Positions 35,727 to 48,060 of a DNA stretch of 64,000 nucleotides are shown here, piece by piece. The notes under the pieces were generated by a model that saw nothing but the letters and a program-made list of their open reading frames with translations, had not been told where the DNA came from and ran no database searches. Each line of letters starts with the position of its first letter. The first letter of the stretch is position 1. The position numbers were made by a program, and so were the translations under genes. Origin of the DNA: Bathynomus jamesi (Eukaryota; Arthropoda; Malacostraca; Isopoda; Cirolanidae); the NCBI GenBank assembly GCA_023014485.1, contig JAJOZX010005530.1, positions 62,001 to 126,000 on the forward strand. Reading direction: 5' to 3'.

Positions 35727-36554
35727 CTGGTTATAATTGAAGGATTTGCACCGACTCCGACTCCATCCAACTATGCACTTCCGACTCCATCCAACTATGC
35801 ACTTCCGACTCCCTCCAACTATGCACTTCCGACTCCATCCAACTATGCACTTCCGACTCCATCCAACTATGCACTTCCTACTCCCTCCAACTGTGCACTT
35901 CCGACTCCATCCAACTATGCACTTCCGACTCCAGACGCCATGACTCCAGACGCCATGACTCCAGACGCCATGACTCTGATGGAATGTTAAGGCCAAATTG
36001 ATTAAGATTAGCTTTATTAGGCCAATGGAGATTCATAAACGGCATTTCGTCACCACCACATGACTCATCAGTTACTTAGTGGCTGTAACTATGCCTTAAT
36101 GGCTTTTTTTCTCTTTATTAAAAAATTACAATAAATCCCAAAATACAAACTGATTGAAGCTTAAACAAAATAAGATTATTATTGGTTTAGCAAATTAATA
36201 AGATGTTTTTGTATTATTATAAACATCTGTAATACGTAATATTTTCCATCAGCAGTGAGTGAAAAATATTCAAAAACAGCAGATTTATACTTTTGATGTG
36301 ACATTACGATGTTATCATTACTTATCAAATTGAAATCTAAAAATCTGAAAAAGATTTAGGGATGCTAGTGCAAAATTTTTAAATGTCCTTTTATTATGTT
36401 AATTAATTAATTATAATCCTTATTTATTATAAGCAACTATATTTATATATTTATATAAATATATATTTATATATGTTTTAATATATAAATATTAAAACAT
36501 TAGGTTAAATCTATTTTATTCATAAAATTCAGCTAGGCCTAGGGCTAGGCTGCT
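35727..36554 (+). repeat. Monomer U41 (family G)
   Basis: Seven 24-bp copies including CTCCAACTGTG, three 15-bp units. The start position is CTGGTT, so the forward frame lacks its ATG but is otherwise open to the TAA. Confidence 0.92.
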
Positions 36555-37477
36555 ATGATTATAATTGAAGGATTTGCACCGACTCCGACTCCATCCAACT
36601 ATACACTTCCGACTCCCTCCAACTATGCACTTCCGACTCCCTCCAACTATGCACTTCCGACTCCCTCCAACTATGCACTTCCGACTCCCTCCAACTATGC
36701 ACTTCCGACTCCCTTCAACTATGCACTTCCGACTCCCTCCAACTATGCACTTCCGACTCCATCCAACTATGCACTTCCTACTCCATCCAACTATGCACTT
36801 CCGACTCCATCCAACTATGCACTTCCGACTCCATCCAACTATGCACTTCCGACTCCAGACGCCATGACTCCAGACGCCATGACTCCAGACGCCATGACTC
36901 TGATGGAATGTTAAGGCCAAATTGATTAAGATTAGCTTTATTAGGCCAATGGAGATTCATAAACGGCATTTCGTCACCACTACATGACTCATCAGTTACT
37001 TTGTGGCTGTAACTATGCCTTAATGGCTTTTTTTCTCTTTATTAAAAAATTACAATAAATCCCAAAATACAAACTGATTGAAGCTTAAACAAAATAAGAT
37101 TATTATTGGTTTAGCAAATTAATAAGATGTTTTTGTATTATTATAAACATCTTAATACGTAATATTTTCCATCAGCAGTGAGTGAAAAATATTCAAAAAC
37201 AGCAGATTTATACTTTTGATGTGACATTACGATGTTATCATTACTTATCAAATTGAAATCTAAAAATCTGAAAAAGATTTAGGGTTGCTAGTGCAAAATT
37301 TTTAAATTTCCTTTTATTATGTTAATTAATTAATTATAATCCTTATTAATTATAAGCAACTATATTTATATATTTATATAAATATATATTTATATATATT
37401 TTAATATATAAATATTAAAACATTAGGTTAAATCTATTTTATTCATAAAATTCAGCTAGGCCTAGGGCTAGGCTGCT
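36555..37477 (+). repeat. Monomer U42 (family F)
   Basis: Eleven 24-bp copies, three 15-bp units, ATGATT start, intact forward frame (36555-36914, 119 codons). It has a CCTACTCC copy that other F monomers lack. The tail shows TTTGTGG and CATCTTAATACG. Confidence 0.93.
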
Positions 37478-38422
37478 ATGGTTATAATTGAAGGATTTGC
37501 ACCGACTCCGACTCCATCCAACTATACACTTCCGACTCCATCCAACTATGCACTTCCGACTCCATTCAACTATGCACTTCCGACTCCCTCCAACTATGCA
37601 CTTCCGAGTCCCTCCAACTATGCACTTCCGAGTCCCTCCAACTATGCACTTCCGACTCCCTCCAACTATGCACTTCCGACTCCATCCAACTATGCACTTC
37701 CTACTCCATCCAACTATGCACTTCCTACTCCATCCAACTATGCACTTCCGACTCCCTCCAACTATGTACTTCCGACTCCATCCAACTATGCACTTCCGAC
37801 TCCACACGCCATGACTCCAGACGCCATGACTCTGATGGAATGTTAAGGCCAAATTGATTAAGATTAACTTTATTAGGCCAATGGAGATTCATAAACGGCA
37901 TTTCGTCACCACCACATGACTCATCAGTTACTTAGTGGCTGTAACTATGCCTTAATGGCTTTTTTTCTCTTTATTAAAAAATTACAATAAATCCCAAAAT
38001 ACAAACTGCTTGAAGCTTAAACAAAATAAGATTATTATTGGTTTAGCAAATTAATAAGATGTTTTTGTATTATTATAAACATCTGTAATACGTAATATTT
38101 TCCATCAGCAGTGAGTGAAAAATATTAAAAAACAGCAGATTTATACTTTTGATGTGACATTACGATATTATCATTACTTATCAAATTGAAATCTAAAAAT
38201 CTGAAAAAGATTTAGGGTTGCTAGTACAAAATTTTTAAATTTCCTTTTATTAATTATGTTAATTAATTAATTATAATCCTTATTAATTATAAGCAACTAT
38301 TTATAATTTATAAAATATATTTATATAAATATATATTTATATGTTTTAATATCTAAATATTAAAACATTAGGTTAAATCTATTTTATTCATAAAATTGAG
38401 CTAGGCCTAGGGCTATGCTGCT
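37478..38422 (+). repeat. Monomer U43 (family A)
   Basis: Twelve 24-bp copies, two 15-bp units, intact forward frame (37478-37846, 122 codons). Unusually, two consecutive copies carry CGAGTCC, a local duplication of one 24-bp unit. Confidence 0.93.
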
Positions 38423-39273
38423 ATGGTTATAATTGAAGGATTTGCACCGACTTCGACTCCATCCAACTATGCACTTCCGACTCCATCCAACTATGCACTT
38501 CCGACTCCATCCAACTATGCACTTCCGACTCCATCCAACTATGCACTTCCTACTCCAACCAACTATGCACTTGCGACTCCTCCAACTATGCACTTCCGAC
38601 TCCCTCCAACTATGCACTTCCGACTCCATCCAACTATGCACTTCCGACTCCAGACGCCATGAATCCAGACGCCATGACTCCAGACGCCATGACTCTGATG
38701 GAATGTTAAGGCCAAATTGAATAAGATTAGCTTTATTAGGCCAATGGAGATTCATAAACGGCATTTCGTCACCACCACATGACTCATCAGTTACTTAGTG
38801 GCTGTAACTATGCCTTAATGGCCTTTTTTCTCTTTATTAAAAAATTACAATAAATCCCAAAATACAAACTGATTGAAGCTTAAACAAAATAAGATTATTA
38901 TTGGTTTAGCAAATTAATAAGATGTTTTTGTATTATTATAAACATCTGTAATACGTAATATTTTCCATCAGCAGTGAGTGAAAAATATTCAAAAACAGCA
39001 GATTTATACTTTTAATGTGACATTACGATGTTATCATTACTTATCAAATTGAAATCTAAAAATCTGAAAAAGATTTAGGGTTGCTAGTGCAAAATTTTTA
39101 AATTTCCTTTTATTATGTTAATTAATTAATTATAATCCTTATTAATTATAAGCAACTATATTTATATATTTATATAAATATATATTTATATATGTTTTAA
39201 TATATAAATATTAAAACATTAGGCTAAATCTATTTTATTCATAAAATTGAGCTAGGCCTAGGGCTAGGCTGCT
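38423..39273 (+). repeat. Monomer U44 (family B)
   Basis: Eight 24-bp copies, three 15-bp units (first followed by GAATCC). The junction reads GGGCTATGCTGC rather than GGGCTAGGCTGC, shared only with U63 (offset 16837). Carries the GCGACTCCTCC loss of U40. Confidence 0.92.
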
Positions 39274-40157
39274 ATGGTTATAATTGAAGGATTTGCACCG
39301 ACTCCGACTCCTTCCAACTATACACTTCCGACTCCATCCAACTATGCACTTCCGACTCCCTCCAACAATGCACTTCCGACTCCCTCCAACTATGCACTTC
39401 CGACTCCCTCCAACTATGCACTTCCGACACCCTCCAACTATGCACTTCCGACTCCATCCAACTATGCACTTCATACTCCATCCAACTATGCACTTCCGAC
39501 TCCCTCCAACTATGCACATCCGACTCCATCCAACTATGCACTTCCGACTCCAGACGCCATGACTCCAGACCCCATGACTCTGATGGAATGTTAAGGCCAA
39601 ATTGATTAAGATTACCTTTATTAGGCCAATGGAGATTCATAAACGGCATTTCGTCACCACCACATGACTCATCAATTACTTAGTGGCTGTAACTATGCCT
39701 TAATGGCTTTTTTTCTCTTTATTAAAAAATTACAATAAATCCCAAAATACAAACTGATTGAAGCTTAAACAAAATAAGATTATTATTGGTTTAGCAAATT
39801 AATAAGATGTTTTTGTATTATTATAAACATCTGTAATACGTAATATTTTCCATCAGCAGTGAGTGAAAAATATTCAAAAACAGCAGATTTATTCTTTTGA
39901 TGTGACATTACGATGTTATCATTACTTATCAAATTGAAATCTAAAAATCTGAAAAAGATTTAGGGATGCTAGTGCAAAATTTTTAAATGTCCTTTTATTA
40001 TGTTAATTAATTAATTATAATCCTTATTAATTATAAGCAACTATATTTATATATTTATATAAATATATATTTATATATGTTTTAATATATAAATATTAAA
40101 ACATTAGGTTAAATCTATTTTATTCATAAAATTCAGCAGGCCTATGGGTAGGCTGCT
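39274..40157 (+). repeat. Monomer U45 (family C)
   Basis: Ten 24-bp copies, two 15-bp units, intact forward frame (39274-39594, 106 codons). Private variants CCAACAATGC, GCACATCCG and AGACCCC are shared with U64. Confidence 0.93.
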
Positions 40158-40935
40158 ATGGTTATAATTGAAGGATGTGCACCGACTCCGACTCCATCCA
40201 ACTATACACTTCCGACTCCCTCCAACTATGCACTTCCGACTCCCTCCAACTATGCACTTCCGACTCCCTCCAACTATGCACTTCCGACTCCATCCAACTA
40301 TGCACTTCCGACTCCAGACGCCATGACTCCAGACGCCATGACTCCAGACGCCATGACTCTGATGGAATGTTAAGGCCAAATTGATTAAGATTAGCTTTAT
40401 TAGGCCAATGGAGATTCATAAACGGCATTTCGTCACCACCACATGACTCATCAGTTACTTTGTGGCTGTAACTATGCCTTAATGGCTTTTTTCTCTTTAT
40501 TAAAAAATTACAATAAATCCCAAAATACAAACTGATTGAAGCTTAAACAAAATAAGATTATTATTGGTTTAGCAAATTAATAAGATGTTTTTGTATTATT
40601 ATAAACATCTTTAATACGTAATATTTTCCATCAGCAGTGAGTGAAAAATATTCAAAAACAGCAGATTTATACTTTTGATGTGACATTACGATGTTATCAT
40701 TACTTATCAAATTGAAATCTAAAAATCTGAAAAAGATTTAGGGTTGCTAGTGCAAAATTTTTAAATTTCCTTTTATTATGTTAATTAATTAATTATAATC
40801 CTTATTAATTATAAGCAACTATATTTATATATTTATATAAATATATATTATATATATTTTAATATATAAATATTAAAACATTAGGTTAAATCTATTTTAT
40901 TCATAAAATTCAGCTAGGCCTAGGGCTAGGCTGCT
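40158..40935 (+). repeat. Monomer U46 (family E)
   Basis: Five 24-bp copies, three 15-bp units, intact forward frame (40158-40373, 71 codons). CCTATGGGTAGG in the junction is shared with U65. Its tail equals the rear half of hybrid monomer U53. Confidence 0.93.
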
Positions 40936-41867
40936 ATGGTTATAATTGAAGGATTTGCACCGACTCCGACTCCATCCAACTATACACTTCCGACTCCATC
41001 CAACTATGCACTTCCGACTCCATTCAACTATGCACTTCCGACTCCCTCCAACTATGCACTTCCGAGTCCCTCCAACTATGCACTTCCGACTCCTCCAACT
41101 ATGCACTTCCGACTCCATCCAACTATGCACTTCCGACTCCATCCAACTATGCACTTCCTACTCCATCCAACTATGCACTTCCTACTCCATCCAACTATGC
41201 ACTTCCGACTCCCTCCAACTATGTACTTCCGACTCCATCCAACTATGCACTTCCGACTCCACACGCCATGACTCCAGACGCCATGACTCTGATGGAATGT
41301 TAAGGCCAAATTGATTAAGATTAACTTTATTAGGCCAATGGAGATTCATAAACGGCATTTCGTCACCACCACATGACTCATCAGTTACTTAGTGGCTGTA
41401 ACTATGCCTTAATGGCTTTTTTTCTCTTTATTAAAAAATTACAATAAATCCCAAAATACAAACTGATTGAAGCTTAAAGAAAATAAGATTATTATTGGTT
41501 TAGCAAATTAATAAGATGTTTTTGTATTATTATAAACATCTGTAATACGTAATATTTTCCATCAGCAGTGAGTGAAAAATATTCAAAAACAGCAGATTTA
41601 TACTTTTGATGTGACATTACGATGTTATCATTACTTATCAAATTGAAATCTAAAAATCTGAAAAAGATTTAGGGTAGATAGTGCAAAATTTTTAAATTTC
41701 CTTTTATTATGTTAATTAATTAATTATAATCCTTATTAATTATAAGCAACTATATTTATATATTTATATAAATATATATTTATATATGTTTTAATACATA
41801 AATATTAAAACATTAGGTTAAATCTATTTTATTCAAAAAATTGAGCTAGGCCTAGGGCTAGGCTGCT
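40936..41867 (+). repeat. Monomer U47 (family A)
   Basis: Twelve 24-bp copies, two 15-bp units. One base is lost in copy 6. The tail variant GGGTAGATAGTGC is shared only with U54, its partner 6204 bp downstream. Confidence 0.92.
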
Positions 41868-42829
41868 ATGGTTATAATTGAAGGATTTGCACCGACTCCA
41901 ACTCCATCCAACTATACACTTCCGACTCCATCCAACTATGCACTTCCGACTCCCTCCAACTATGCACTTCCGACTCCCTCCAACTATGCACTTCCGACTC
42001 CCTCCAACTATGCACTTCCGACTCCATCCAACTATACACTTCCGACTCCATCCAACTATGCACTTCCGCCTCCATCCAACTATGCACTTCCGACTCCAGA
42101 CGCCATGACTCCAGACGCCATGACTCCAGACACCATGACTATAGCCACCATGACTCCAGCCACCATGACTCCAGACGCCATGACTCCAGATGCCATGACT
42201 CCATACGCCATGACTCCAGACGCCATGACTCCACACGCCATGACTCTGATGGAATGTTAAGGTCAAATTGATTAAGATTAGCTTTATTAGGCCAATGGAG
42301 ATTCATAAACAAGGCATTTCGTCACCACCACATGACTCATCAGTTACTTAGTGGCTGTAACTATGCCTTAATGGCTTTTTTTTCTCTTTATTAAAAAATT
42401 ACAATAAATCCCTAAATACAAACTGATTGAAGCTTAAACAAAATAAGATTATTATTGGTTTAGCAAATTAATAAGATGTTTTTGTATTATTGTAAACATC
42501 TGTAATACGTAATATTTTCCATCAGCAGTGAGTGAAAAATATTCAAAAACAGCAGATTTATACTTTTGATGTGACATTACGATATTATCATTACTTATCA
42601 AATTGAAATCTAAAAATCTGAAAAAGATTTAGGGTTGCTAGTACAAAATTTTTAAATTATCTTTTATTAATTATGTTAGTTAATTAATTATAATCCTTAT
42701 TAATTATAAGCAACTATATTTATATATTTATATAAATATATATTTATGTGTTTTAATATATAAATATTAAAACATTAGGTTAAATCTATTTTATTCATAA
42801 AATTGAGCTATGCCTAGGGCTAGGCTGCT
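41868..42829 (+). repeat. Monomer U48 (family H)
   Basis: Eight 24-bp copies (one CGCCTCC, two TATACAC) and ten 15-bp units (DAM, DAM, DTM, ATM, ATM, DAM, DAM, YAM, DAM, HAM in the forward frame). Intact frame (41868-42260, 130 codons). AAACAAGGC and CCCTAAATAC mark the tail. Confidence 0.93.
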
Positions 42830-43605
42830 ATGGTTATAATTGAAGGATTTGCACCGACTCCGACTCCATCCAACTATGCACTTCCGAAACCATCCAACTA
42901 TGCACTTCCGACTCCATCCAACTATGCACTTCCGACTCCCTCCAACTATGCACTTCCGACTCCCTCCAACTATGCACTTCCGACTCCATCCAACTATGCA
43001 CTTCCGACTCCAGACGCCATGACTCTGATGGAATGTTTAGGCCAAATTGATTAAGATTAGCTTTATTAGGCCAATGGAGATTCATAAACGGCATTTCGTC
43101 ACCACCACATGACTCATCAGTTACTTAGTGGCTATAACTATGCCTTAATGGCTTTTTTTCTCTTTATTAAAAAATTACAATAAATCCAAAAATACAAACT
43201 GATTGAAGATTAAACAAAATAAGATTATTATTGGTTTAGCAAATTAATAAGATGTTTTTGTATTATTATAAACATCTGTAATACGTAATATTTTCCATCA
43301 GCAGTGAGTGAAAAATATTCAAAAACAGCAGATTTATACTTTTGATGTGACATTACGATATTATCATTACTTATCAAATTGAAATCTAAAAATCTGAAAA
43401 AGATTTAGGGTTGCTAGTACAAAATTTTTAAATTTCCTTTTATTAATTATGTTAATTAATTAATTATAATCCTTATTAATTATAAGCAACTATATTTATA
43501 TATTTATATAAATATATATTTATATGTTTTAATATATAAATATTAAAACATTAGGTTAACTCTATTTTATTCATAAAATTGAGCTAGGCCTAGGGCTAGG
43601 CTGCT
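42830..43605 (+). repeat. Monomer U49 (family I)
   Basis: Six 24-bp copies including CCGAAACC (Thr to Lys), one 15-bp unit. The terminal TAA has become TTTAGG, so the forward frame runs five codons further to a TGA near 43052 (74 codons). Confidence 0.93.
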
Positions 43606-44630
43606 ATGATTATAATTGAAGGATTTGCACCGACTCCGACTCCATCCAACTATGCACTTCCGACTCCATCCAACTATGCACTTCCGACTCCATCCAACTA
43701 TGCACTTCCGACTCCATCCAACTATGCACTTCCGACTCCATCCAACTATGCACTTCCGACTCCATCCAACTATGCACTTCCGACTCCATCCAACTATGCA
43801 CTTCCTACTCCATCCAACAATGCACTTCCTACTCCCTCCAACTATGCACTTCCGACTCCATCCAACTATGCACTTCCGACTCCAGACGCCATGACTCCAG
43901 ACGCCAAGACTCCAGACGCCATGACTATAGCCACCATGACTTCAGCCACCATGACTCCAGACGCCATGACTCCAGATGCCATGACTACAGACGCCATGAC
44001 TCCAGACGCCATGACTCAAGACGCCATGACTCCAGACGCCATGACTCCACACGCCATGACTCTGATGGAATGTTAAGGTCAAATTGATTAAGATTAGCTT
44101 TATTAGGCCAGTGGAGATTCATAAACAAGGCATTTCGTCACCACCACATGACTCATCAGTTACTTAGTGGCTGTAACTATGCCTTAATGGTTTTTTTTCT
44201 CTTTATTAAAAAATTACAATAAATCCCTAAATACAAACTGATTGAAGCTTAAACAAAATAAGATTATTATTGGTTTAGCAAATTAATAAGATGTTTTTGT
44301 ATTATTATAAACATCTGTAATACGTAATATTTTCCATCAGCAGTGAGTGAAAAATATTCAAAAACAGCAGATTTATACTTTTGATGTGACATTATGATAT
44401 TATCATTACTTATCAAATTGAAATCTAAAAATCTGAAAAAGATTTAGGGTTGCTAGTACAAAATTTTTAAATTTCCTTTTATTAATTATGTTAATTGATT
44501 AATTATAATCCTTTTTAATTATAAGCAACTATATTTATATATTTATATATGTTTTAATATATAAATATTAAAACATTAGGTTAAATCTATTTTATTCATA
44601 AAATTGAGCTAGGCCTAGGGCTAGGCTGCT
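43606..44630 (+). repeat. Monomer U50 (family J), longest monomer
   Basis: At 1025 bp this is the longest monomer: ten 24-bp copies and twelve 15-bp units, ATGATT start. The forward frame is intact and the longest in the window (43606-44076, 156 codons). CCAACAATG and GCCAAGACT are private marks shared with U57. Confidence 0.93.
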
Positions 44631-45492
44631 ATGGTTATAATTGAAGGATTTGCACCGACTCCGACTCCATCCAACTATGCACTTCCGACTCCATCCAACT
44701 ATGCACTTCCGACTCCAGACGCCATGACTCCAGACGCCTTGACTTCAGACGCCATGACTCCAGACGCCATGACTATAGCCACCATGACTCCAGCCACCAT
44801 GACTCCAGACGCCATGACTCCAGACGCCATGACTCCAGACGCCATGACTCCAGACGCCATTGACTCCAGACGCCATGACTCCAGACGCCATGACTCCAGA
44901 CGCCATGACTCTGATGGAATGTTAAGGCCAAATTGATTAAGATTAGCTTTATTAGGCCAGTGGAGATTCATAAACGGCATTTCGTCACCACCACATGACT
45001 CATTAGTTACTTAGTGGCTATAACTATGCCTTAATGGCTTTTTTTCTCTTTATTAAAAAATTACAATAAATCCCAAAATACAAACTGATTGAAGCTTAAA
45101 CAAAATAAGATATTTATTGGTTTAGCAAATTAATAAGATGTTTTTGTATTATTATAAACATCTGTAATACGTAATATTTTCCATCAGCAGTGAGTGAAAA
45201 ATATTCAAAAACAGAAGATTTATACTTTTGATGTGACATTACGATATTATCATTACTTATCAAATTGAAATCTAAAAATCTGAAAAAGATTTAGGGTTGC
45301 TAGTACAAAATTTTTAAATTTCCTTTTATTAATTATGTTAATTAATTAATTATAATCCTTATTAATTATAAGCAACTATATTTATATATTTATAAAATAT
45401 ATATTTATATATGTTTTAATATATAAATATTAAAACATTAGGTTAAATCTATTTTATTCATAAAATTGAGCTAGGACTAGGGCTAGGCTGCT
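44631..45492 (+). repeat. Monomer U51 (family K)
   Basis: Only two 24-bp copies but thirteen 15-bp units, the most extreme ratio in the window. A one-base insertion in unit 10 (CCATTGACT) shifts the forward frame and is shared with U58, so it is inherited. The AT end lacks the usual AAATATATATTTATA stretch. Confidence 0.93.
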
Positions 45493-46404
45493 ATGGTTAT
45501 AATTGAAGGATTTGCACCGACTCCGACTCCATCCAACTATGCAATTCCGACTCCATCCAACTATGCACTTCCGACTCCATCCAACTATGCACTTCCGACT
45601 CCATCCAACTATGCACTTCCGACTCCATCCAACTATGCACTTCCGACTCCATCCAACAATGCACTTCCGACTCCATCCAACTATGCACTTCCTACTCCAT
45701 CCAACAATGCACTTCCTACTCCCTCCAACAATGCACTTCCGACTCCATCCAACTATGCACTTCCGACTCCAGACGCCATGACTCCAGACCCATGACTCCA
45801 GACGCCATGACTCCAGACGCCATAACTGATGGAATGTTAAGGCCAAATTGATTAAGATTAGCTTTATTAGGCCAATGGAGATTCATAAACGGCATTTCGT
45901 CACCACCACATGACTCATCAGTTACTTAGTTGTTGTAACTATGCCTTAATGGCTTTTTTTCTCTTTATTAAAAAATTACAATAAATCCCAAAATACAAAC
46001 TGATTGAAGCTTAAAGAAAATAAGATTATTATTGGTTTAGCAAATTAATAAGATGTTTTTGTATTATTATAAACATCTGTAATACGTAATATTTTCCATC
46101 AGCAGTGAGTGAAAAATATTCAAAAACAGCAGATTTATACTTTTGATGTGACATTACGATGTTATCATTACTTATCAAATTGAAATCTAAAAATCTGAAA
46201 AAGATTTAGGGCTGCTAGTGCAAAATTTTTAAATTTCCTTTTATTATGTTAATTAATTAATTATAATCCTTATTAATTATAAGCAACTATATTTATATAT
46301 TTATATAAATATATATTTATATATGTTTTAATACATAAATATTAAAACATTAGGCTAAATCTATTTTATTCATAAAATTGAGCTAGGCCTAGGGCTAGGC
46401 TGCT
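45493..46404 (+). repeat. Monomer U52 (family L)
   Basis: Ten 24-bp copies, three with CCAACAATG, and four 15-bp units (one AGACCC; last CCATAACT). The junction reads GAGCTAGGACTAGGG, which destroys the CTAGGCCTAG palindrome; the same is seen in U59. Confidence 0.92.
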
Positions 46405-47139
46405 ATGGTTATAATTGAAGGATTTGCACCGACTCCGACTCCTTCCAACTATACCATTCCGACTCCATCCAACTATGCACTTCCGACCCTCCAACTATGC
46501 ACTTCCGACTCCCTCCAACTATGCACTTCCGATTCCCTCCAACTATGCACTTCCGACTCAGACGCCATGACTCTGATGGAATGTTAAGGCCAAATTGATT
46601 AAGATTAGCTTTATTAGGCCAATGGAGATTCATAAACGGCATTCGTCACCACCACATGACTCATCAGTTACTTTGTGGCTGAACTATGCCTTAATGGCTT
46701 TTTTCTCTTTATTAAAAAATTACAATAAATCCCAAATACAACTGATTGAAGCTTAAACAAAATAAGATTATTATTGGTTTAGCAAATTAATAAGATGTTT
46801 TTGATTATTATAAACATCTTTAATACGTAATATTTTCCATCAGCAGTGAGTGAAAAATATTCAAAAACAGCAGATTTATACTTTTGATGTGACATTACGA
46901 TGTTATCATTACTTATCAAATTGAAATCTAAAATCTGAAAAAGATTTAGGGTTGCTAGTGCAAAATTTTTAAATTTCCTTTTATTATGTTAATTAATTAA
47001 TTATAATCCTTATTAATTATAAGCAACTATATTTATATTTTAATAAATATAATTTATATTATTTAATATATAAATATTAAAACATTAGGTTAAATCTATT
47101 TTATTCATAAAATTCAGCTAGGCCTAGGGCTAGGCTGCT
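46405..47139 (+). repeat. Monomer U53 (hybrid M front / E rear), shortest monomer
   Basis: Five 24-bp copies and one 15-bp unit, 735 bp. The front matches U60 (CTCCTTCCAACTATACC, CGATTCCC) while the tail matches E monomer U46 (TTTGTGG, CTTTAATACG, CAG junction). It is the predicted scar of the 6.2-kb tandem duplication. Small losses are frequent here. Confidence 0.91.
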
Positions 47140-48060
47140 ATGGTTATAATTGAAGGATTTGCAACCGACTCCGACTCCATCCAACTATACACTTCCGACT
47201 CCATCCAACTATGCACTTCCGACTCATTCAACTATGCACTTCCGACTCCCTCCAACTATGCACTTCCGAGTCCCTCCAACTATGCACTTCCGACTCCCTC
47301 CAACTATGCACTTCCGACTCCATCCAACTATGCACTTCCGACTCCATCAACTATGCACTTCCTACCATCCACTATGCACTTCTACTCCATCCAACTATGC
47401 ACTTCCGACTCCCTCCAACTATGTACTTCCGACTCCATCCAACTATGCACTTCCGATCCACACGCCATGACTCCAGACGCCATGACTCTGATGGAATGTA
47501 AGGCCAAATTGATTAAGATTAATTTTATTAGCCAATGGAGATTCATAAACGCATTTCGTCACCACACATGACTCATCAGTTACTTAGTGGCTGTAACTAT
47601 GCCTTAATGGCTTTTTTTTCTCTTATTAAAAAATTACAATAAATCCCAAAATACAAACTGATTGAAGCTTAAAGAAATAAGATTATTATTGGTTTTAGAA
47701 ATTAATAAGATGTTTTTGTATATTTAAACATCTGTTAATACGTAATATTTTCCATCAGCAGTGAGTGAAAAATATTCAAAAACAGCAGATTTATACTTTT
47801 GATGTGACATTACGATGTTATCATTACTTATCAAATTGAAATCTAAAAATCTGAAAAAGATTTAGGGTAGATAGTGCAAAATTTTTAAATTTCCTTTTAT
47901 TATGTTAATTAATTAATTATAATCCTTATTAATTATAAGCAACTATATTTATATATTTATATAAATATATATTTATATATGTTTTAATACATAAATATTA
48001 AAACATTAGGTTAAATCTATTTTATTCAAAAAATTGAGCTAGGCCTAGGGCTAGGCTGCT
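47140..48060 (+). repeat. Monomer U54 (family A)
   Basis: Twelve 24-bp copies, two 15-bp units. An extra A (TTTGCAACCGAC) and about six private losses disturb the array, but the tail keeps GGGTAGATAGTGC, identifying it as the copy of U47. Confidence 0.9.

Larger units (their letters stand above)
31304..36554 (+). repeat. A-B-G triplet, two tandem copies (U36-U38, U39-U41)
   Basis: Offsets are 2622, 2608 and 2626 bp. Both G monomers have the rare CTGGTT at the start-codon position, which supports common descent. The first copy is much noisier than the second. Confidence 0.75.
33926..40157 (+). repeat. A B G F A B C block (U39-U45), counterpart of U67-U73
   Basis: Seven families in the same order recur from 58662 to the window end at offsets shrinking from 24736 to 24620 bp. 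U44-U47 (B C E A) separately match U63-U66 at about 16.8 kb through private variants CTATGCTGC, GCACATCCG and CCTATGGGTAGG. Confidence 0.8.
40300..46560 (+). repeat. 6.2-kb tandem duplication, left copy (U46 rear to U53 front)
   Basis: E-rear, A H I J K L, M-front. It recurs at offsets of 6191-6206 bp with shared private changes: GGGTAGATAGTGC, CCGAAACC with TTTAGG stop loss, CCATTGACT insertion, GGACTAGGG junction. Confidence 0.93.
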
